From positions 1 to 41,764 of the forward strand of contig JAFTIP010000051.1 in NCBI GenBank assembly GCA_017456845.1: a stretch of DNA of 41,764 nucleotides, given 5' to 3'. Of this stretch, positions 1 through 8,342 are shown piece after piece. A program made the position numbers and the translations under genes. Source of the DNA: Ruminococcus sp. (lineage in GTDB: Bacteria; Bacillota; Clostridia; Oscillospirales; Acutalibacteraceae). A model generated the notes under the pieces. The model had not been told where the DNA came from. It was given only the letters and a program-made list of their open reading frames with translations, and ran no database searches. Numbering within the stretch: the first letter of the stretch is position 1; each line of letters opens with the position of its first letter.

Positions 1-359
1 ACCGTTCACTTCACGGTTTAACAAGAACACTTATCTCGAACATGATCCTCGGCGTATCCGAGGGCTTCAAGAAGGAGCTTGAGGTTAACGGTGTTGGTTA
101 CCGTGTGCAGAAGCAGGGCAAGGACCTCGTTATGAACCTTGGCTACTCACATCAGGTAATCGTATCCGATAACGAGGATATCACCATTGAGGCTCCCGGC
201 CCCAATAAGATCATCATCAACGGCATTGACAAGCAAAAGGTAGGTCAGTTTGCTGCCGAAGTACGTGCTAAGCGTCCCCCCGAGCCTTACAAGGGCAAGG
301 GCATCAAGTATGTTGACGAAGTTATCCGCCGCAAGGAAGGCAAAACCGGTAAGAAATAA
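1..359 (+). CDS. rplF: 50S ribosomal protein L6, C-terminal part
   Basis: This is the 3' part of the L6 gene; the first whole codon in frame is at base 3 and the 5' end lies outside the window. The visible part runs from [14 protein letters not shown] through [18 protein letters not shown] to a lysine-rich end (KTGKK). These are the second alpha/beta domain and C-terminus of L6, a large-subunit protein near the GTPase-associated region and the sarcin-ricin loop. It is followed 18 bases later by rplR, the normal spc-operon order. The ATG at base 42 is internal (a conserved Met in SNMI) and is not the start. Identification is firm from the family motif and its neighbours. Confidence 0.96.
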   Translation, partial: RSLHGLTRTLISNMILGVSEGFKKELEVNGVGYRVQKQGKDLVMNLGYSHQVIVSDNEDITIEAPGPNKIIINGIDKQKVGQFAAEVRAKRPPEPYKGKGIKYVDEVIRRKEGKTGKK

Positions 360-377
360 TTTAAGGAGTGAACAAGA

Positions 378-737
378 ATGGTTACTAAGACCGATAGAAA
401 AATCGCCCGCGTTAAGAGACATAAGAGAGTACGCGGCAAGGTTAGCGGTACACCCGCATGCCCCCGTCTTTGTGTATATCGCTCCACAAATAACATCTAC
501 GCTCAGATTATTGATGACGTAAACGGTGTTACACTGGTTTCTGCATCCTCACTTGATAAAGCTATTGAGGGTAACGGCGGTAACAAAGAGGCTGCTAAGG
601 CAGTTGGCAAGCTCGTTGCTGAAAGAGCAAAAGAAAAGAATATCGTTGATGTTGTATTCGACAGAGGCGGTAACATTTATCACGGCCGTGTTAAGGAATT
701 GGCCGAAGGCGCTCGTGAGAGCGGCCTCAATTTCTAA
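378..737 (+). CDS. rplR: 50S ribosomal protein L18
   Basis: L18 is a 5S rRNA-binding protein of the large subunit. The 119-residue product has the usual length. It shows a basic N-terminal tail ([18 protein letters not shown]) followed by the conserved [18 protein letters not shown] strand and the C-terminal [20 protein letters not shown] motif. The ATG at 378 follows a TTAAGGAG site with good spacing. It lies between rplF and rpsE as in other Firmicutes and is surely cotranscribed with them. Nothing is unusual. Confidence 0.97.
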   Translation: MVTKTDRKIARVKRHKRVRGKVSGTPACPRLCVYRSTNNIYAQIIDDVNGVTLVSASSLDKAIEGNGGNKEAAKAVGKLVAERAKEKNIVDVVFDRGGNIYHGRVKELAEGARESGLNF

Positions 738-755
738 GGAAGGGGAGGAATTACT

Positions 756-1256
756 TTGGCTAACATTATTGACGCAGCTACAATGGAGCTTACAGAGCGC
801 GTAGTAGCTATTAACCGTGTATCTAAGACCGTTAAGGGCGGTCGTATCTACAAGTTTGCAGCACTTGTTGTTGTAGGCGACGGTAACGGAACAATCGGTT
901 TCGGTATCGGTAAAGCAGGCGAAGTTCCCGATGCAATCCGCAAGGGCATTGAGGATGCAAAGAAGAACCTCGTAAAAATCGCTTTAAGAGGTACAACAAT
1001 TCCTCATGAAGTTATCGGTGCATACGGTGCAGGCAGAGTTTTACTTAAGCCCGCTGCTCCCGGTACCGGTGTTATCGCAGGCGGTGCAGTACGTGCTGTT
1101 GTTGAGACAGCAGGTATTAAGGATATCAGAACAAAGGCTCTTCGTTCTAACAATCCTTGCAACGTTGTTCGTGCTACATTCCAGGGTCTTATGTCACTCA
1201 GAACTGCAGAAGAAGTTGCTGCTGTTCGTGGCAAGTCCGTTAAGGAAATTCTGTAA
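756..1256 (+). CDS. rpsE: 30S ribosomal protein S5
   Basis: S5 is a small-subunit protein that helps decoding accuracy and assembly. The 166-residue product has the N-terminal dsRNA-binding-like domain ([19 protein letters not shown], then [20 protein letters not shown]) and the C-terminal domain ending in [12 protein letters not shown]. The start is a TTG at 756, set by a strong GGGGAGGAA site just upstream. The next in-frame ATG is 10 codons further in, would remove N-terminal residues and has no equivalent site. It lies 18 bases after rplR and 15 before rpmD. A TTG start for a highly expressed ribosomal gene is slightly unusual. Confidence 0.97.
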   Translation: MANIIDAATMELTERVVAINRVSKTVKGGRIYKFAALVVVGDGNGTIGFGIGKAGEVPDAIRKGIEDAKKNLVKIALRGTTIPHEVIGAYGAGRVLLKPAAPGTGVIAGGAVRAVVETAGIKDIRTKALRSNNPCNVVRATFQGLMSLRTAEEVAAVRGKSVKEIL

Positions 1257-1271
1257 GGGAGGCTTTTAGTA

Positions 1272-1439
1272 ATGAAAATTAAGTTAGTTAAGAGCCTCAT
1301 CGGCACAAAGAAAGATCAGATTGCAACCGCTCATGCTCTTGGTTTGAAGAAAATCGGTGATGTTACAGAGCAGCCCGATAACGCTTCTACAAAGGGTAAG
1401 GTAGCAAAGATTATCCACCTCATTGAGGTTGAAGCTTAA
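1272..1439 (+). CDS. rpmD: 50S ribosomal protein L30
   Basis: A 55-residue gene. The protein starts [20 protein letters not shown] and continues to [15 protein letters not shown], the hallmark of bacterial L30, a small large-subunit protein. The ATG at 1272 follows a GGGAGG site. The stop is TAA at 1437-1439 and rplO starts 15 bases later. Length and position between rpsE and rplO match the family exactly. Confidence 0.95.
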   Translation: MKIKLVKSLIGTKKDQIATAHALGLKKIGDVTEQPDNASTKGKVAKIIHLIEVEA

Positions 1440-1454
1440 AGGAGGTGCGAGAAA

Positions 1455-1895
1455 ATGAAACTTTACGAACTTTCTCCTGCTGAGGGCTCCAAAAAGGAAG
1501 CCAGAAGAATCGGTAGAGGTCACGGCTCAGGCTGGGGCAAAACTTCCGGTAAAGGTCACAAAGGCCAGAAGGCAAGAGCAGGCCGCGGTATGAGAGTAGG
1601 TTTCGAAGGCGGTCAGATGCCCCTTCAGAGACGTCTTCCCAAGCGTGGTTTTAACAATATTTTTGCTAAGAATATCGTATCCGTAAATGTAGGCACACTC
1701 GAAAAATTTGAAAACGGTGCAGTTGTTACAGTTGCTTCTTTAGTTGAGGCAGGCATCATCAAAAATTCTTTTGACGGTGTTAAGATTCTCGGCAACGGTA
1801 ATCTCACAAAGAATTTAACAGTTCAGGTTTCTGCTTTTTCTGAGTCTGCTAAGGCTAAAATCGAGGCCGCAGGCGGAAAGGCAGAGGTGATCTAA
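1455..1895 (+). CDS. rplO: 50S ribosomal protein L15
   Basis: L15 is a late-assembling large-subunit protein. The 146-residue product has the glycine- and lysine-rich N-terminal extension ([19 protein letters not shown]) that threads into 23S rRNA, then [15 protein letters not shown] and the C-terminal globular domain. The start is the ATG at 1455 after AAAGGAGGTG. Its TAA stop is followed directly, with no spacer, by the TTG start of secY, so the two are probably translationally coupled. Confidence 0.97.
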   Translation: MKLYELSPAEGSKKEARRIGRGHGSGWGKTSGKGHKGQKARAGRGMRVGFEGGQMPLQRRLPKRGFNNIFAKNIVSVNVGTLEKFENGAVVTVASLVEAGIIKNSFDGVKILGNGNLTKNLTVQVSAFSESAKAKIEAAGGKAEVI

Positions 1896-3224
1896 TTGTT
1901 TAAGACAATTAAGAACGCGTGGTCAATTCCTGATTTAAGAAAGAAGATTCTCTTCACACTTCTTATTATCGTAATTTTCAGAATTGGTTCAGTTATCCCT
2001 GTTCCTTTTCTTGATATGACTGCGCTCAGCCAGCTTACTTTCGGTGGCGGCGATGCAGCTGCCAATTCAATCTTCGCATATCTTAACACAATGTCCGGTG
2101 GTGCGTTTGGTAACGCTACTATCTTTGCAATGGGTATCACACCCTACATCAACAGCTCCATTATTATGCAGCTTTTGTGTGTAGCTATCCCTGCACTTGA
2201 GAGACTTTCTAAAGAGGGCGAAGACGGCAGAAAGAAGATTGCAACAATCACCCGCTATTTAACAGTAGTTCTCGGTCTTATCCAGGGTACAGCTTACTTC
2301 TTCTACCTTAAGGGTCAGAGAATTCTTACTGAAGACGTAGCAGTATGGTTTGCAGCTATTGTTATTATCCTTATTTTCACAGCAGGTACAGCATTCATGA
2401 TGTGGCTTGGTGAGCAGATTAATACAAAGGGTATCGGTAATGGTATTTCCATCCTCCTCTTTGCTGGTATCGTAGCTCGTCTGCCTATGACTGTTTACTA
2501 TATGTTCCCTGTAAACAAGAACATCCCCAGCTACTGGTCTCTTGCTCAGGCAGGCAGCACTCAGTACTACTTCCTTGTTCCTGCTTTCCTTATTCTCTTC
2601 CTCATCGTTATCTGGGTTATCTGCTTTATGCAGGACGCTGAGAGAAGAATTCCCATTCAGTATGCAAAGAGAGTTGTAGGCAGAAAGATGTATGGCGGCC
2701 AGTCCAGCCACATGCCAATCAAGGTTGCTCTCGGCGGCGTTATGCCCGTTATCTTCGCAACCTCCATCCTCTCAATTCCCAGCACAATCAGAGCATTCTG
2801 GACACCTGCCGCAGGCAGCTTCTGGGATGGCTTCTTTAACGCACTCAGCCCCTCAGGCTGGCTCTACATTGTGCTCGAGTTCGTTTTAGTTCTCGCATTT
2901 GCATACTTCTATACTCAGATTCAGTATAATCCTGTGGAGATGGCCAACAACCTCAAGCAGAACAACGGCACAATCCCCGGCATTCGTCCCGGTCAGCCCA
3001 CTGCTGAGTTCATCCGCAAGATTTTGTCTAGAATTACCTTAATCGGTGCATTGTTCCTTTCCTTCATTGCAATCGTTCCCTCCATTTTCACAATGGCAGG
3101 CAACATGCAGAACCTCTCAATGGGCGGTACTTCCGTAATCATTATGGTTGGTGTAGCTATTGAGACAGTTAAGCAGATGGAAAGCCAGATGATGATGCGT
3201 CATTACAGAGGTTTTCTTGACTAA
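1896..3224 (+). CDS. secY: Protein translocase subunit SecY
   Basis: SecY is the channel of the SecYEG translocon, with ten membrane helices. The 442-residue product has the N-terminal WSIPDLRKKILFTLLIIVIF helix, the plug and TM2a region (ITPYINSSIIMQLL), and the cytoplasmic loop with RRIPIQYAKR. It ends MMRHYRGFLD, typical of Firmicute SecY. The start is a TTG immediately after the rplO stop; the ribosome-binding site (GGCAGAGGTGAT) lies inside the end of rplO. Family, length and operon position all agree. It would export both dockerin proteins in this window. Confidence 0.97.
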   Translation: MFKTIKNAWSIPDLRKKILFTLLIIVIFRIGSVIPVPFLDMTALSQLTFGGGDAAANSIFAYLNTMSGGAFGNATIFAMGITPYINSSIIMQLLCVAIPALERLSKEGEDGRKKIATITRYLTVVLGLIQGTAYFFYLKGQRILTEDVAVWFAAIVIILIFTAGTAFMMWLGEQINTKGIGNGISILLFAGIVARLPMTVYYMFPVNKNIPSYWSLAQAGSTQYYFLVPAFLILFLIVIWVICFMQDAERRIPIQYAKRVVGRKMYGGQSSHMPIKVALGGVMPVIFATSILSIPSTIRAFWTPAAGSFWDGFFNALSPSGWLYIVLEFVLVLAFAYFYTQIQYNPVEMANNLKQNNGTIPGIRPGQPTAEFIRKILSRITLIGALFLSFIAIVPSIFTMAGNMQNLSMGGTSVIIMVGVAIETVKQMESQMMMRHYRGFLD

Positions 3225-3247
3225 TTAACCGTAAGGAGGATTATATA

Positions 3248-3880
3248 ATGAATATTATTCTCTTAGGTGCTCCCGGTGCCGGCAAAGGCACACAGGCAGC
3301 AGTTATATGCGAGCATCTTTCAATTCCCACAATCTCTACTGGTAACATTATCAGAGAGGCACTGAAAAACGGCACAGAGATGGGACTTAAGGCCAAGTCC
3401 TTTATGGATAGCGGCAAGCTTGTTCCTGATGAGGTTGTTATCGGCATTATTGAAGAAAGACTTCAGAACGACGATTGCAAAAACGGCTTCATTCTCGACG
3501 GTTTCCCCAGAACCATTCCTCAGGCCGAGGCTCTGGATAAAATGGGTATCGTAATCGACAAAGCAATTTCTATTGAAGTTGCTGACGAGGTTATCGCTTC
3601 CAGACTTTCCGGACGCCGTGTTTGCGAAAAGTGCGGCAGACCCTATCACGTTGTGGATTTAAAGCCCAAGGTTGACGGCGTTTGCGACGATTGCGCAGGC
3701 ACCCTTGTTCAGCGCAAGGACGATCACATTGATACCATTAAGGCACGTCTCGAAATCTATCACAACGAAACAGAGCCCCTCAAGGACTACTATCAGGCTC
3801 AGGGCAAGCTCTTTATCGTTGAAGGTCAGGACAAGGTAGAAGATACCACAGCCCTTACTTTAAAAGCATTAGAGGCGTAA
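3248..3880 (+). CDS. adk: Adenylate kinase
   Basis: Adk interconverts ATP + AMP and 2 ADP in the cytoplasm. The 210-residue protein has the P-loop GAPGAGKGTQ (7-16), the AMP-binding region STGNIIREAL, the FILDGFPRT motif (81-89) and a long LID. The LID carries four cysteines (C126, C129, C146, C149), so it is the zinc-binding Gram-positive type. The ATG at 3248 follows GTAAGGAGGATTATATA. It sits between secY and map, four bases before map, as in many Firmicutes. Confidence 0.97.
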   Translation: MNIILLGAPGAGKGTQAAVICEHLSIPTISTGNIIREALKNGTEMGLKAKSFMDSGKLVPDEVVIGIIEERLQNDDCKNGFILDGFPRTIPQAEALDKMGIVIDKAISIEVADEVIASRLSGRRVCEKCGRPYHVVDLKPKVDGVCDDCAGTLVQRKDDHIDTIKARLEIYHNETEPLKDYYQAQGKLFIVEGQDKVEDTTALTLKALEA

Positions 3881-3884
3881 GCTG

Positions 3885-4652
3885 ATGATAGTAATCAAGT
3901 CTGCACGCGAGCTTAAAGCCATGGAGCTCGCGTGCAGGATATCTGCAAATGTGCTTAAGCTTGCAGGCACAATGGTTGAACCCGGTGTAACCACATGGGA
4001 AATTGACCAGAACATTCGTAAATATATCGAGAAGCAGGGTGCTAAGCCATCTTTCCTCGGTTACGGCGATTTTCCCGCAAGCTCATGCATTTCTGTAAAT
4101 AACGTGGTTATCCATGGTATACCTTCTAAGAACTGTATTCTCAAAGATGGCGACATAGTCTCAATTGACGTTGGTGCTTTTATTGACGGCTTTCACGGCG
4201 ACAACGCTTACACTTTCCCTTGCGGTGATGTAAGTACTGAAGCTCAGAGACTTATGGATGCTACAAGAGAATCGCTTTATGAGGGAATAAAAGCGGCAAA
4301 GGCAGGTAATCGCGTAGGCGATATCTCAAGTGCAGTTCAGAAGTATGTCGAAGATCGCAGTTACTCGGTGGTACGAGATTTTGTCGGCCACGGCGTAGGT
4401 GCGAATTTACACGAAGAACCCAGCGTACCTAATTTCGGTACTCCCGGCAGGGGACCGAGACTTATTCCCGGTATGACTATTGCCATTGAACCTATGGTCA
4501 ATATGGGCGATTATAAGGTGAAGGTGCTTAAAGACGACTGGACAACTGTTACAGTTGACGGCAAGCTCAGTGCTCACTACGAGCATACCATTGCCATTAC
4601 GCCCGACGGTCCGAAAATTTTAACAATTGCTGACAGAGAGGTACATTTATGA
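3885..4652 (+). CDS. map: Methionine aminopeptidase, type I
   Basis: Map removes the N-terminal methionine from new proteins. The 255-residue protein has the pita-bread fold with the five metal ligands in recognisable motifs: two Asp in SIDVGAFIDGFHGDNAYTF, His in GHGVGANLHEEP, Glu in AIEPMVNMG and Glu in YEHTIAIT. There is no N-terminal zinc-finger extension, so it is the plain short type. It begins four bases after adk and overlaps the next gene by four bases (ATGA). Confidence 0.96.
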   Translation: MIVIKSARELKAMELACRISANVLKLAGTMVEPGVTTWEIDQNIRKYIEKQGAKPSFLGYGDFPASSCISVNNVVIHGIPSKNCILKDGDIVSIDVGAFIDGFHGDNAYTFPCGDVSTEAQRLMDATRESLYEGIKAAKAGNRVGDISSAVQKYVEDRSYSVVRDFVGHGVGANLHEEPSVPNFGTPGRGPRLIPGMTIAIEPMVNMGDYKVKVLKDDWTTVTVDGKLSAHYEHTIAITPDGPKILTIADREVHL

Positions 4653-4885
4653 TACCGGTTGGCACTATTGTTAAGGCTAAGGCAGGCCGTGACAAAGAAG
4701 GCTTCTTTGTAGTTGTAAAAAATGAAGAAGGATGGGTATATATTGCTGACGGAAGACGCCGTAAGGTGGAAAATCCTAAAAAGAAAAACCCCATCCATCT
4801 AACAGTTACAAACACAGTTTTGTCCCATTCAATGGACACTAACCGCAATATAAGAAATGCCCTGAGATTATTCAGGGAGGATTAA
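4649..4885 (+). CDS. KOW-domain RNA-binding protein (L14e/L27e-like)
   Basis: A 78-residue basic protein with an SH3-like KOW motif: [19 protein letters not shown], then [20 protein letters not shown]. In archaea and eukaryotes this fold belongs to ribosomal proteins L14e, L6e and L27e. In Firmicutes a short relative is found between map and infA, usually annotated as a KOW-domain RNA-binding protein; its role is not established. The ATG overlaps the map stop codon (ATGA), so translation is probably coupled, and infA follows 17 bases later. A role near the ribosome is inferred from fold and context only. Confidence 0.85.
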   Translation: MIPVGTIVKAKAGRDKEGFFVVVKNEEGWVYIADGRRRKVENPKKKNPIHLTVTNTVLSHSMDTNRNIRNALRLFRED

Positions 4886-4902
4886 TTTTCGGAGGTTATC
4901 CT

Positions 4903-5121
4903 ATGTCAAAGCAGGATGTTATTGAAATAGAAGGTACAGTTGTCGACGCTCTTCCAAACGCACAGTTTACGGTAGAGCTTCCTAACGGCCACAAAATTCT
5001 GGCTGTTATTTCCGGCAAGCTGAGAATGAACTTCATTCGTATTCTTCCCGGCGATAAGGTTACGGTTGAGATGTCTCCCTATGACCTTACCCGTGGCAGA
5101 ATTACATGGCGCTCAAAGTAA
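4903..5121 (+). CDS. infA: Translation initiation factor IF-1
   Basis: IF-1 binds the A site of the 30S subunit during initiation. The 72-residue product is a single OB-fold of standard length with [39 protein letters not shown] and a C-terminal [11 protein letters not shown]. The ATG at 4903 follows a TCGGAGGTTATCCT site. It sits between the KOW gene and rpmJ, the normal Gram-positive order. Confidence 0.97.
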   Translation: MSKQDVIEIEGTVVDALPNAQFTVELPNGHKILAVISGKLRMNFIRILPGDKVTVEMSPYDLTRGRITWRSK

Positions 5122-5164
5122 GAATTATAAATTTACCTAACTCTAAGAAAGGAATGATTAACTA

Positions 5165-5278
5165 ATGAAAGTCAGACCTTCAGTAAAGAAAATCTGTGAA
5201 AAGTGCAAGGTTATCAAGAGAAAAGGCAGAATTATGGTTATCTGCGAGAACCCCAAGCACAAGCAGAGACAGGGCTAA
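5165..5278 (+). CDS. rpmJ: 50S ribosomal protein L36
   Basis: A 37-residue protein starting [19 protein letters not shown] and ending NPKHKQRQG, the whole of bacterial L36. It keeps the zinc-ribbon ligands (CEKC, then C and H in CENPKH), so it is the zinc-dependent form. The start is the ATG at 5165, after AAGGAATG. An 82-base spacer separates it from rpsM. Confidence 0.95.
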   Translation: MKVRPSVKKICEKCKVIKRKGRIMVICENPKHKQRQG

Positions 5279-5360
5279 TTAAATAATTAGCAAAGTCTTT
5301 ACCAACTGCAGAAACTGCAGAAATTTGAATTTTTAAGCATTTTATGGAGGTGCAACCAAT

Positions 5361-5729
5361 ATGGCTCGTATAGCAGGTGTTGACTTGCCCAGAGACAAAA
5401 GAATCGAAATCGGTTTGACCTATATCTACGGTATTGGTAGAAAGACCGCTAACGATATCCTCGCATCCACAGGTGTAGATCCTGACGTTCGCGTTAGAGA
5501 CCTTACAGAGGATGATATTTCTAAACTCAGAGAGTATATTGACCACAACTGCCGCGTTGAAGGTGATCTTCGCCGTGACGTTGCTTTTGACATTAAGAGA
5601 CTTATTGAAATCGGCTGCTACCGTGGTGTTCGCCACAGAAAGGGCCTGCCTGTAAGAGGTCAGCGTTCTAAGACAAACGCTCGTACCCGTAAGGGTCCCA
5701 GAAAGACCATGGCCAATAAGAAGAAGTAA
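5361..5729 (+). CDS. rpsM: 30S ribosomal protein S13
   Basis: S13 sits in the head of the small subunit and contacts tRNA and the large subunit. The 122-residue product starts [20 protein letters not shown], has the helix-hairpin-helix [12 protein letters not shown], and ends with the basic tail [17 protein letters not shown]. The start ATG follows TGGAGGTGCAACCAAT. It begins the alpha-operon block (rpsM-rpsK-rpsD-rpoA-rplQ), here continuous with the spc genes. Confidence 0.97.
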   Translation: MARIAGVDLPRDKRIEIGLTYIYGIGRKTANDILASTGVDPDVRVRDLTEDDISKLREYIDHNCRVEGDLRRDVAFDIKRLIEIGCYRGVRHRKGLPVRGQRSKTNARTRKGPRKTMANKKK

Positions 5730-5743
5730 GGAGGAGAAAGCAA

Positions 5744-6145
5744 ATGGCAGCAAAAGCTACAACTAAAAAGACTGTACGCCGTCGCCGTGAGAGAAAGAAT
5801 ATCGAGAAGGGCGCAGCACACATTCAGTCTACTTTTAATAACACAATTGTTACTATCTCCGATGTTCACGGTAATGCAATTTCTTGGGCAAGCGCAGGTG
5901 AGCTTGGCTTCAGAGGTTCAAGAAAGTCTACTCCCTTCGCAGCTCAGTCCGCTGCTGAGACAGCTGCTAAGGCAGCTATGGAGCACGGCATGAAGTCCGT
6001 TGACGTTTACGTTAAGGGTCCCGGACAGGGCCGTGAGGCAGCAATCAGAGCATTACAGACAGCTGGTCTCGAAGTTACAATGATTAAAGACGTAACTCCG
6101 ATTCCTCACAACGGATGCCGTCCTCCCAAGAGAAGACGTGTATAA
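5744..6145 (+). CDS. rpsK: 30S ribosomal protein S11
   Basis: S11 lines the platform of the small subunit at the E site. The 133-residue product has a basic N-terminus ([12 protein letters not shown]), the core motif [29 protein letters not shown], and the C-terminal [17 protein letters not shown], which is the family end. The start follows AAGGAGGAGAAAGCAA. It lies 14 bases after rpsM and 15 before rpsD. Confidence 0.97.
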   Translation: MAAKATTKKTVRRRRERKNIEKGAAHIQSTFNNTIVTISDVHGNAISWASAGELGFRGSRKSTPFAAQSAAETAAKAAMEHGMKSVDVYVKGPGQGREAAIRALQTAGLEVTMIKDVTPIPHNGCRPPKRRRV

Positions 6146-6160
6146 TAGGAGGTAAAGAAT

Positions 6161-6763
6161 ATGGCAAAGAATATGCAGCCTATTGCTAAGCGTTGCAGAA
6201 CACTTGGCATTTCCCCCGCTGTTATGGGTTATTCTAAGAAGACTTCTAACAAGAACCCCGGCGGTAATATGAGAAAGAAGAAGAGCGAATACTCAATGCA
6301 GCTTACCGAGAAGCAGAAGGTTAAGTTTATCTACGGCATTCTCGAGAAGCAGTTCAGAGCTTACTACGAGAAGGCTGAAAAGGCAGAGGGTAAAACCGGT
6401 GAGGCTCTCCTCACAATTATTGAGACAAGACTTGACAACGTTGTTTACAGACTTGGTCTTGCAGCTACAAGAAGAGAGGCTCGTCAGCTCGTTAACCACG
6501 CTCACTTCACAGTAAACGGTAAGAAAGTAAACATTCCTTCCTATCTTGTAAAGGTTGGCGATGTTATCGAAGTTAAGGAGAAGAGCCGTGCTACAACTCG
6601 TTTCAAGGCTATTGCTGACGGCGAGAACGCATCTGTTCCTGCTCCTAAGTGGCTCCAGAAGGATGCTAACCTTCTCGGCGGTAAGGTAATCGCAGCTCCT
6701 CAGAGAGACGATATCGACTTCCCCGTAGAAGAGCACCTCATCGTTGAGTTGTACTCCAAGTAA
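6161..6763 (+). CDS. rpsD: 30S ribosomal protein S4
   Basis: S4 is a primary 16S rRNA binder that starts assembly of the small-subunit body. The 200-residue product has the N-terminal helical part and an S4 RNA-binding domain (RLDNVVYRLGLAATRREARQ, then NHAHFTVNGKKVNIPSYLV). The N-terminus lacks the paired cysteines of zinc-binding S4, so this is the zinc-free form, in contrast to the zinc-binding L36 in the same operon. In Bacillus S4 represses its own mRNA; no such site was recognised here. Confidence 0.97.
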   Translation: MAKNMQPIAKRCRTLGISPAVMGYSKKTSNKNPGGNMRKKKSEYSMQLTEKQKVKFIYGILEKQFRAYYEKAEKAEGKTGEALLTIIETRLDNVVYRLGLAATRREARQLVNHAHFTVNGKKVNIPSYLVKVGDVIEVKEKSRATTRFKAIADGENASVPAPKWLQKDANLLGGKVIAAPQRDDIDFPVEEHLIVELYSK

Positions 6764-6835
6764 TCCGCGTAATACTTTTTCGCAGGTTTACACACATCTC
6801 AGCAGGTTGCTGAAAATGTTAAGGAGGAATATTGC

Positions 6836-7786
6836 ATGATAGAAATCGAAAAGCCCAGAATCAACGTTGATGAATTATCAGCTGACGGCAAATACGGCAG
6901 ATTTGTTGTTGAGCCTTTAGAGAGAGGCTTTGGTAACACTTTAGGCAACTCTTTAAGAAGAGTTCTGCTTTCCTCTTTAGAGGGTGTAGCAGTTACTTCT
7001 ATTAAGATTGACGGTGTACTCCACGAGTTTTCCACCATTCCCGGTGTTAAAGAGGACGTTACAGAAATCGTTCTTAATATGAAGAGCCTTGTTGCAAAGC
7101 TCAACAGCAATGGTCCCAAGACTGTTGAAATTGCTGTTGAAGGCCCCTGCACAGTTACTGCCGATATGATTAAGTGCGACAGCGAGGTTGAGATTCTCAC
7201 ACCTGAGCTTCACATTGCAACTCTCGGCGAAGACGCAAAGCTTAATATGGAAATCACACTGGATAAGGGCAGAGGCTACGTTCCTGCTGAAAAGAACAAA
7301 GCTCTTTCCGGTAATAATGTTATCGGTGTCCTTCCTGTTGACTCCATTTACACACCTGTTCTTAAGGTAAACTTTACTGTTGACAACACTCGTGTTGGTC
7401 AGATTACTGACTATGACAAGCTCACACTTGACGTGTGGACTAACGGTGTTATTACTGCTCAGGAGGCTGTGTCTCTTGCAGCTAAGGTTATCTGCGAGCA
7501 CCTTAACCTCTTTGTTGACCTCTCTGACAGAGGCAGCCAGGAGATTATGGTAGTTAAAGAGGACAGCGGTAAGGAAAAGGCTCTTGAAATGACTATTGAA
7601 GAGCTTGACCTTTCTGTTCGTTCCTTCAACTGCTTAAAGCGTGCAGGTATCAACACTGTTGAGGACCTTATCAGCAAGTCCGAAGAGGACATGATGAAGG
7701 TTCGTAACCTCGGCAGAAAGTCCCTTGAGGAAGTTATGCAGAAGCTCCAGAGTTTGGGCTTCAGTCTTCACAGCGAGGACGAATAA
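6836..7786 (+). CDS. rpoA: DNA-directed RNA polymerase subunit alpha
   Basis: The alpha subunit nucleates polymerase assembly and contacts activators and UP elements. The 316-residue product has an N-terminal dimerisation domain ([20 protein letters not shown], then VTADMI and [10 protein letters not shown]), a linker near 235-245, and the C-terminal helix-hairpin-helix domain ([34 protein letters not shown]). Length is normal. The ATG at 6836 follows TAAGGAGGAATATTGC; 72 bases separate it from rpsD. Confidence 0.97.
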   Translation: MIEIEKPRINVDELSADGKYGRFVVEPLERGFGNTLGNSLRRVLLSSLEGVAVTSIKIDGVLHEFSTIPGVKEDVTEIVLNMKSLVAKLNSNGPKTVEIAVEGPCTVTADMIKCDSEVEILTPELHIATLGEDAKLNMEITLDKGRGYVPAEKNKALSGNNVIGVLPVDSIYTPVLKVNFTVDNTRVGQITDYDKLTLDVWTNGVITAQEAVSLAAKVICEHLNLFVDLSDRGSQEIMVVKEDSGKEKALEMTIEELDLSVRSFNCLKRAGINTVEDLISKSEEDMMKVRNLGRKSLEEVMQKLQSLGFSLHSEDE

Positions 7787-7825
7787 ACCTTTACAATTAC
7801 TACACTTAATAAGGAGTGAAATATA

Positions 7826-8167
7826 ATGCCCGGTACAAGAAAGTTAGGTAGAGCTACAGCTCACAGAACAGCAATGCTCAGAGCTATGGTTACTTTCCTT
7901 TTCGAGAACGGCAAAATAGAGACAACTGTTACTCGTGCTAAAGAAGTTTCTTCATTAGCTGAGAAGATGATCACTATTGCTAAAGAAGATAATCTCCACA
8001 ACAAGCGTATGGTTATGTCTTTTGTAACAAAAGAAGAAGTAACATACAAGCTCTTCAAGGAGATCGCACCCAAGTATGCAGATAGAAACGGTGGTTACAC
8101 AAGAATCACTAAGATTGGTCCCCGCCGCGGTGACGCAGCAGAGATGGCAATCATCGAGCTTATCTAA
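7826..8167 (+). CDS. rplQ: 50S ribosomal protein L17
   Basis: The 113-residue product starts [20 protein letters not shown] and ends [16 protein letters not shown], the two diagnostic ends of L17, which lies near the peptide exit tunnel. The start follows AAGGAGTG. It is the last gene of the operon: a strong hairpin terminator begins 16 bases after the stop. Confidence 0.97.
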   Translation: MPGTRKLGRATAHRTAMLRAMVTFLFENGKIETTVTRAKEVSSLAEKMITIAKEDNLHNKRMVMSFVTKEEVTYKLFKEIAPKYADRNGGYTRITKIGPRRGDAAEMAIIELI

Positions 8168-8182
8168 GGGTAATATAAAATT

Positions 8183-8213
8183 AAGCGGTTGGCGAAAGTC
8201 AGCCGCTTTTTTA
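8183..8213 (+). terminator. Rho-independent terminator after rplQ
   Basis: An 11-bp stem (arms 8183-8193 and 8198-8208, with G-U pairs) closes a GAAA loop and runs into a T-tract to 8212. It ends the long ribosomal operon. Its left arm (AAGCGGTTGG) is nearly the same as that of the terminator at 11907, on the other side of the peptidase gene. Confidence 0.9.
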
Positions 8214-8223
8214 TATTTGTAAT

Positions 8224-8252
8224 GACTCTTATTTTTAGATGTCCTAAGAGTC
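8224..8252. repeat. 8-bp inverted repeat upstream of the peptidase promoter
   Basis: GACTCTTA (8224-8231) and TAAGAGTC (8245-8252) form a perfect inverted repeat with a 13-base spacer. It lies about 35 bases upstream of the -35 box of the next gene and has no T-run, so it is not a terminator. An operator is possible but unproven. Confidence 0.5.
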
Positions 8253-8286
8253 TATATCAGATGAATAAAAATCTTTTTTATTTTGT

Positions 8287-8315
8287 TTTACAAACAGTTT
8301 TATCTGTTATATAAT
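8287..8315 (+). promoter_or_regulatory. Sigma-A promoter of the peptidase gene
   Basis: TTTACA (8287-8292), a 17-base spacer and a perfect TATAAT (8310-8315). A transcript from about 8322 would give a short leader with the AGGAGG site at 8331-8336. It shows that the gene is transcribed apart from the ribosomal operon and rules out an in-frame start codon at 8283, which is upstream of the transcript. Confidence 0.85.
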
Positions 8316-8342
8316 GAAATAAAGGAAAAAAGGAGGATTACT

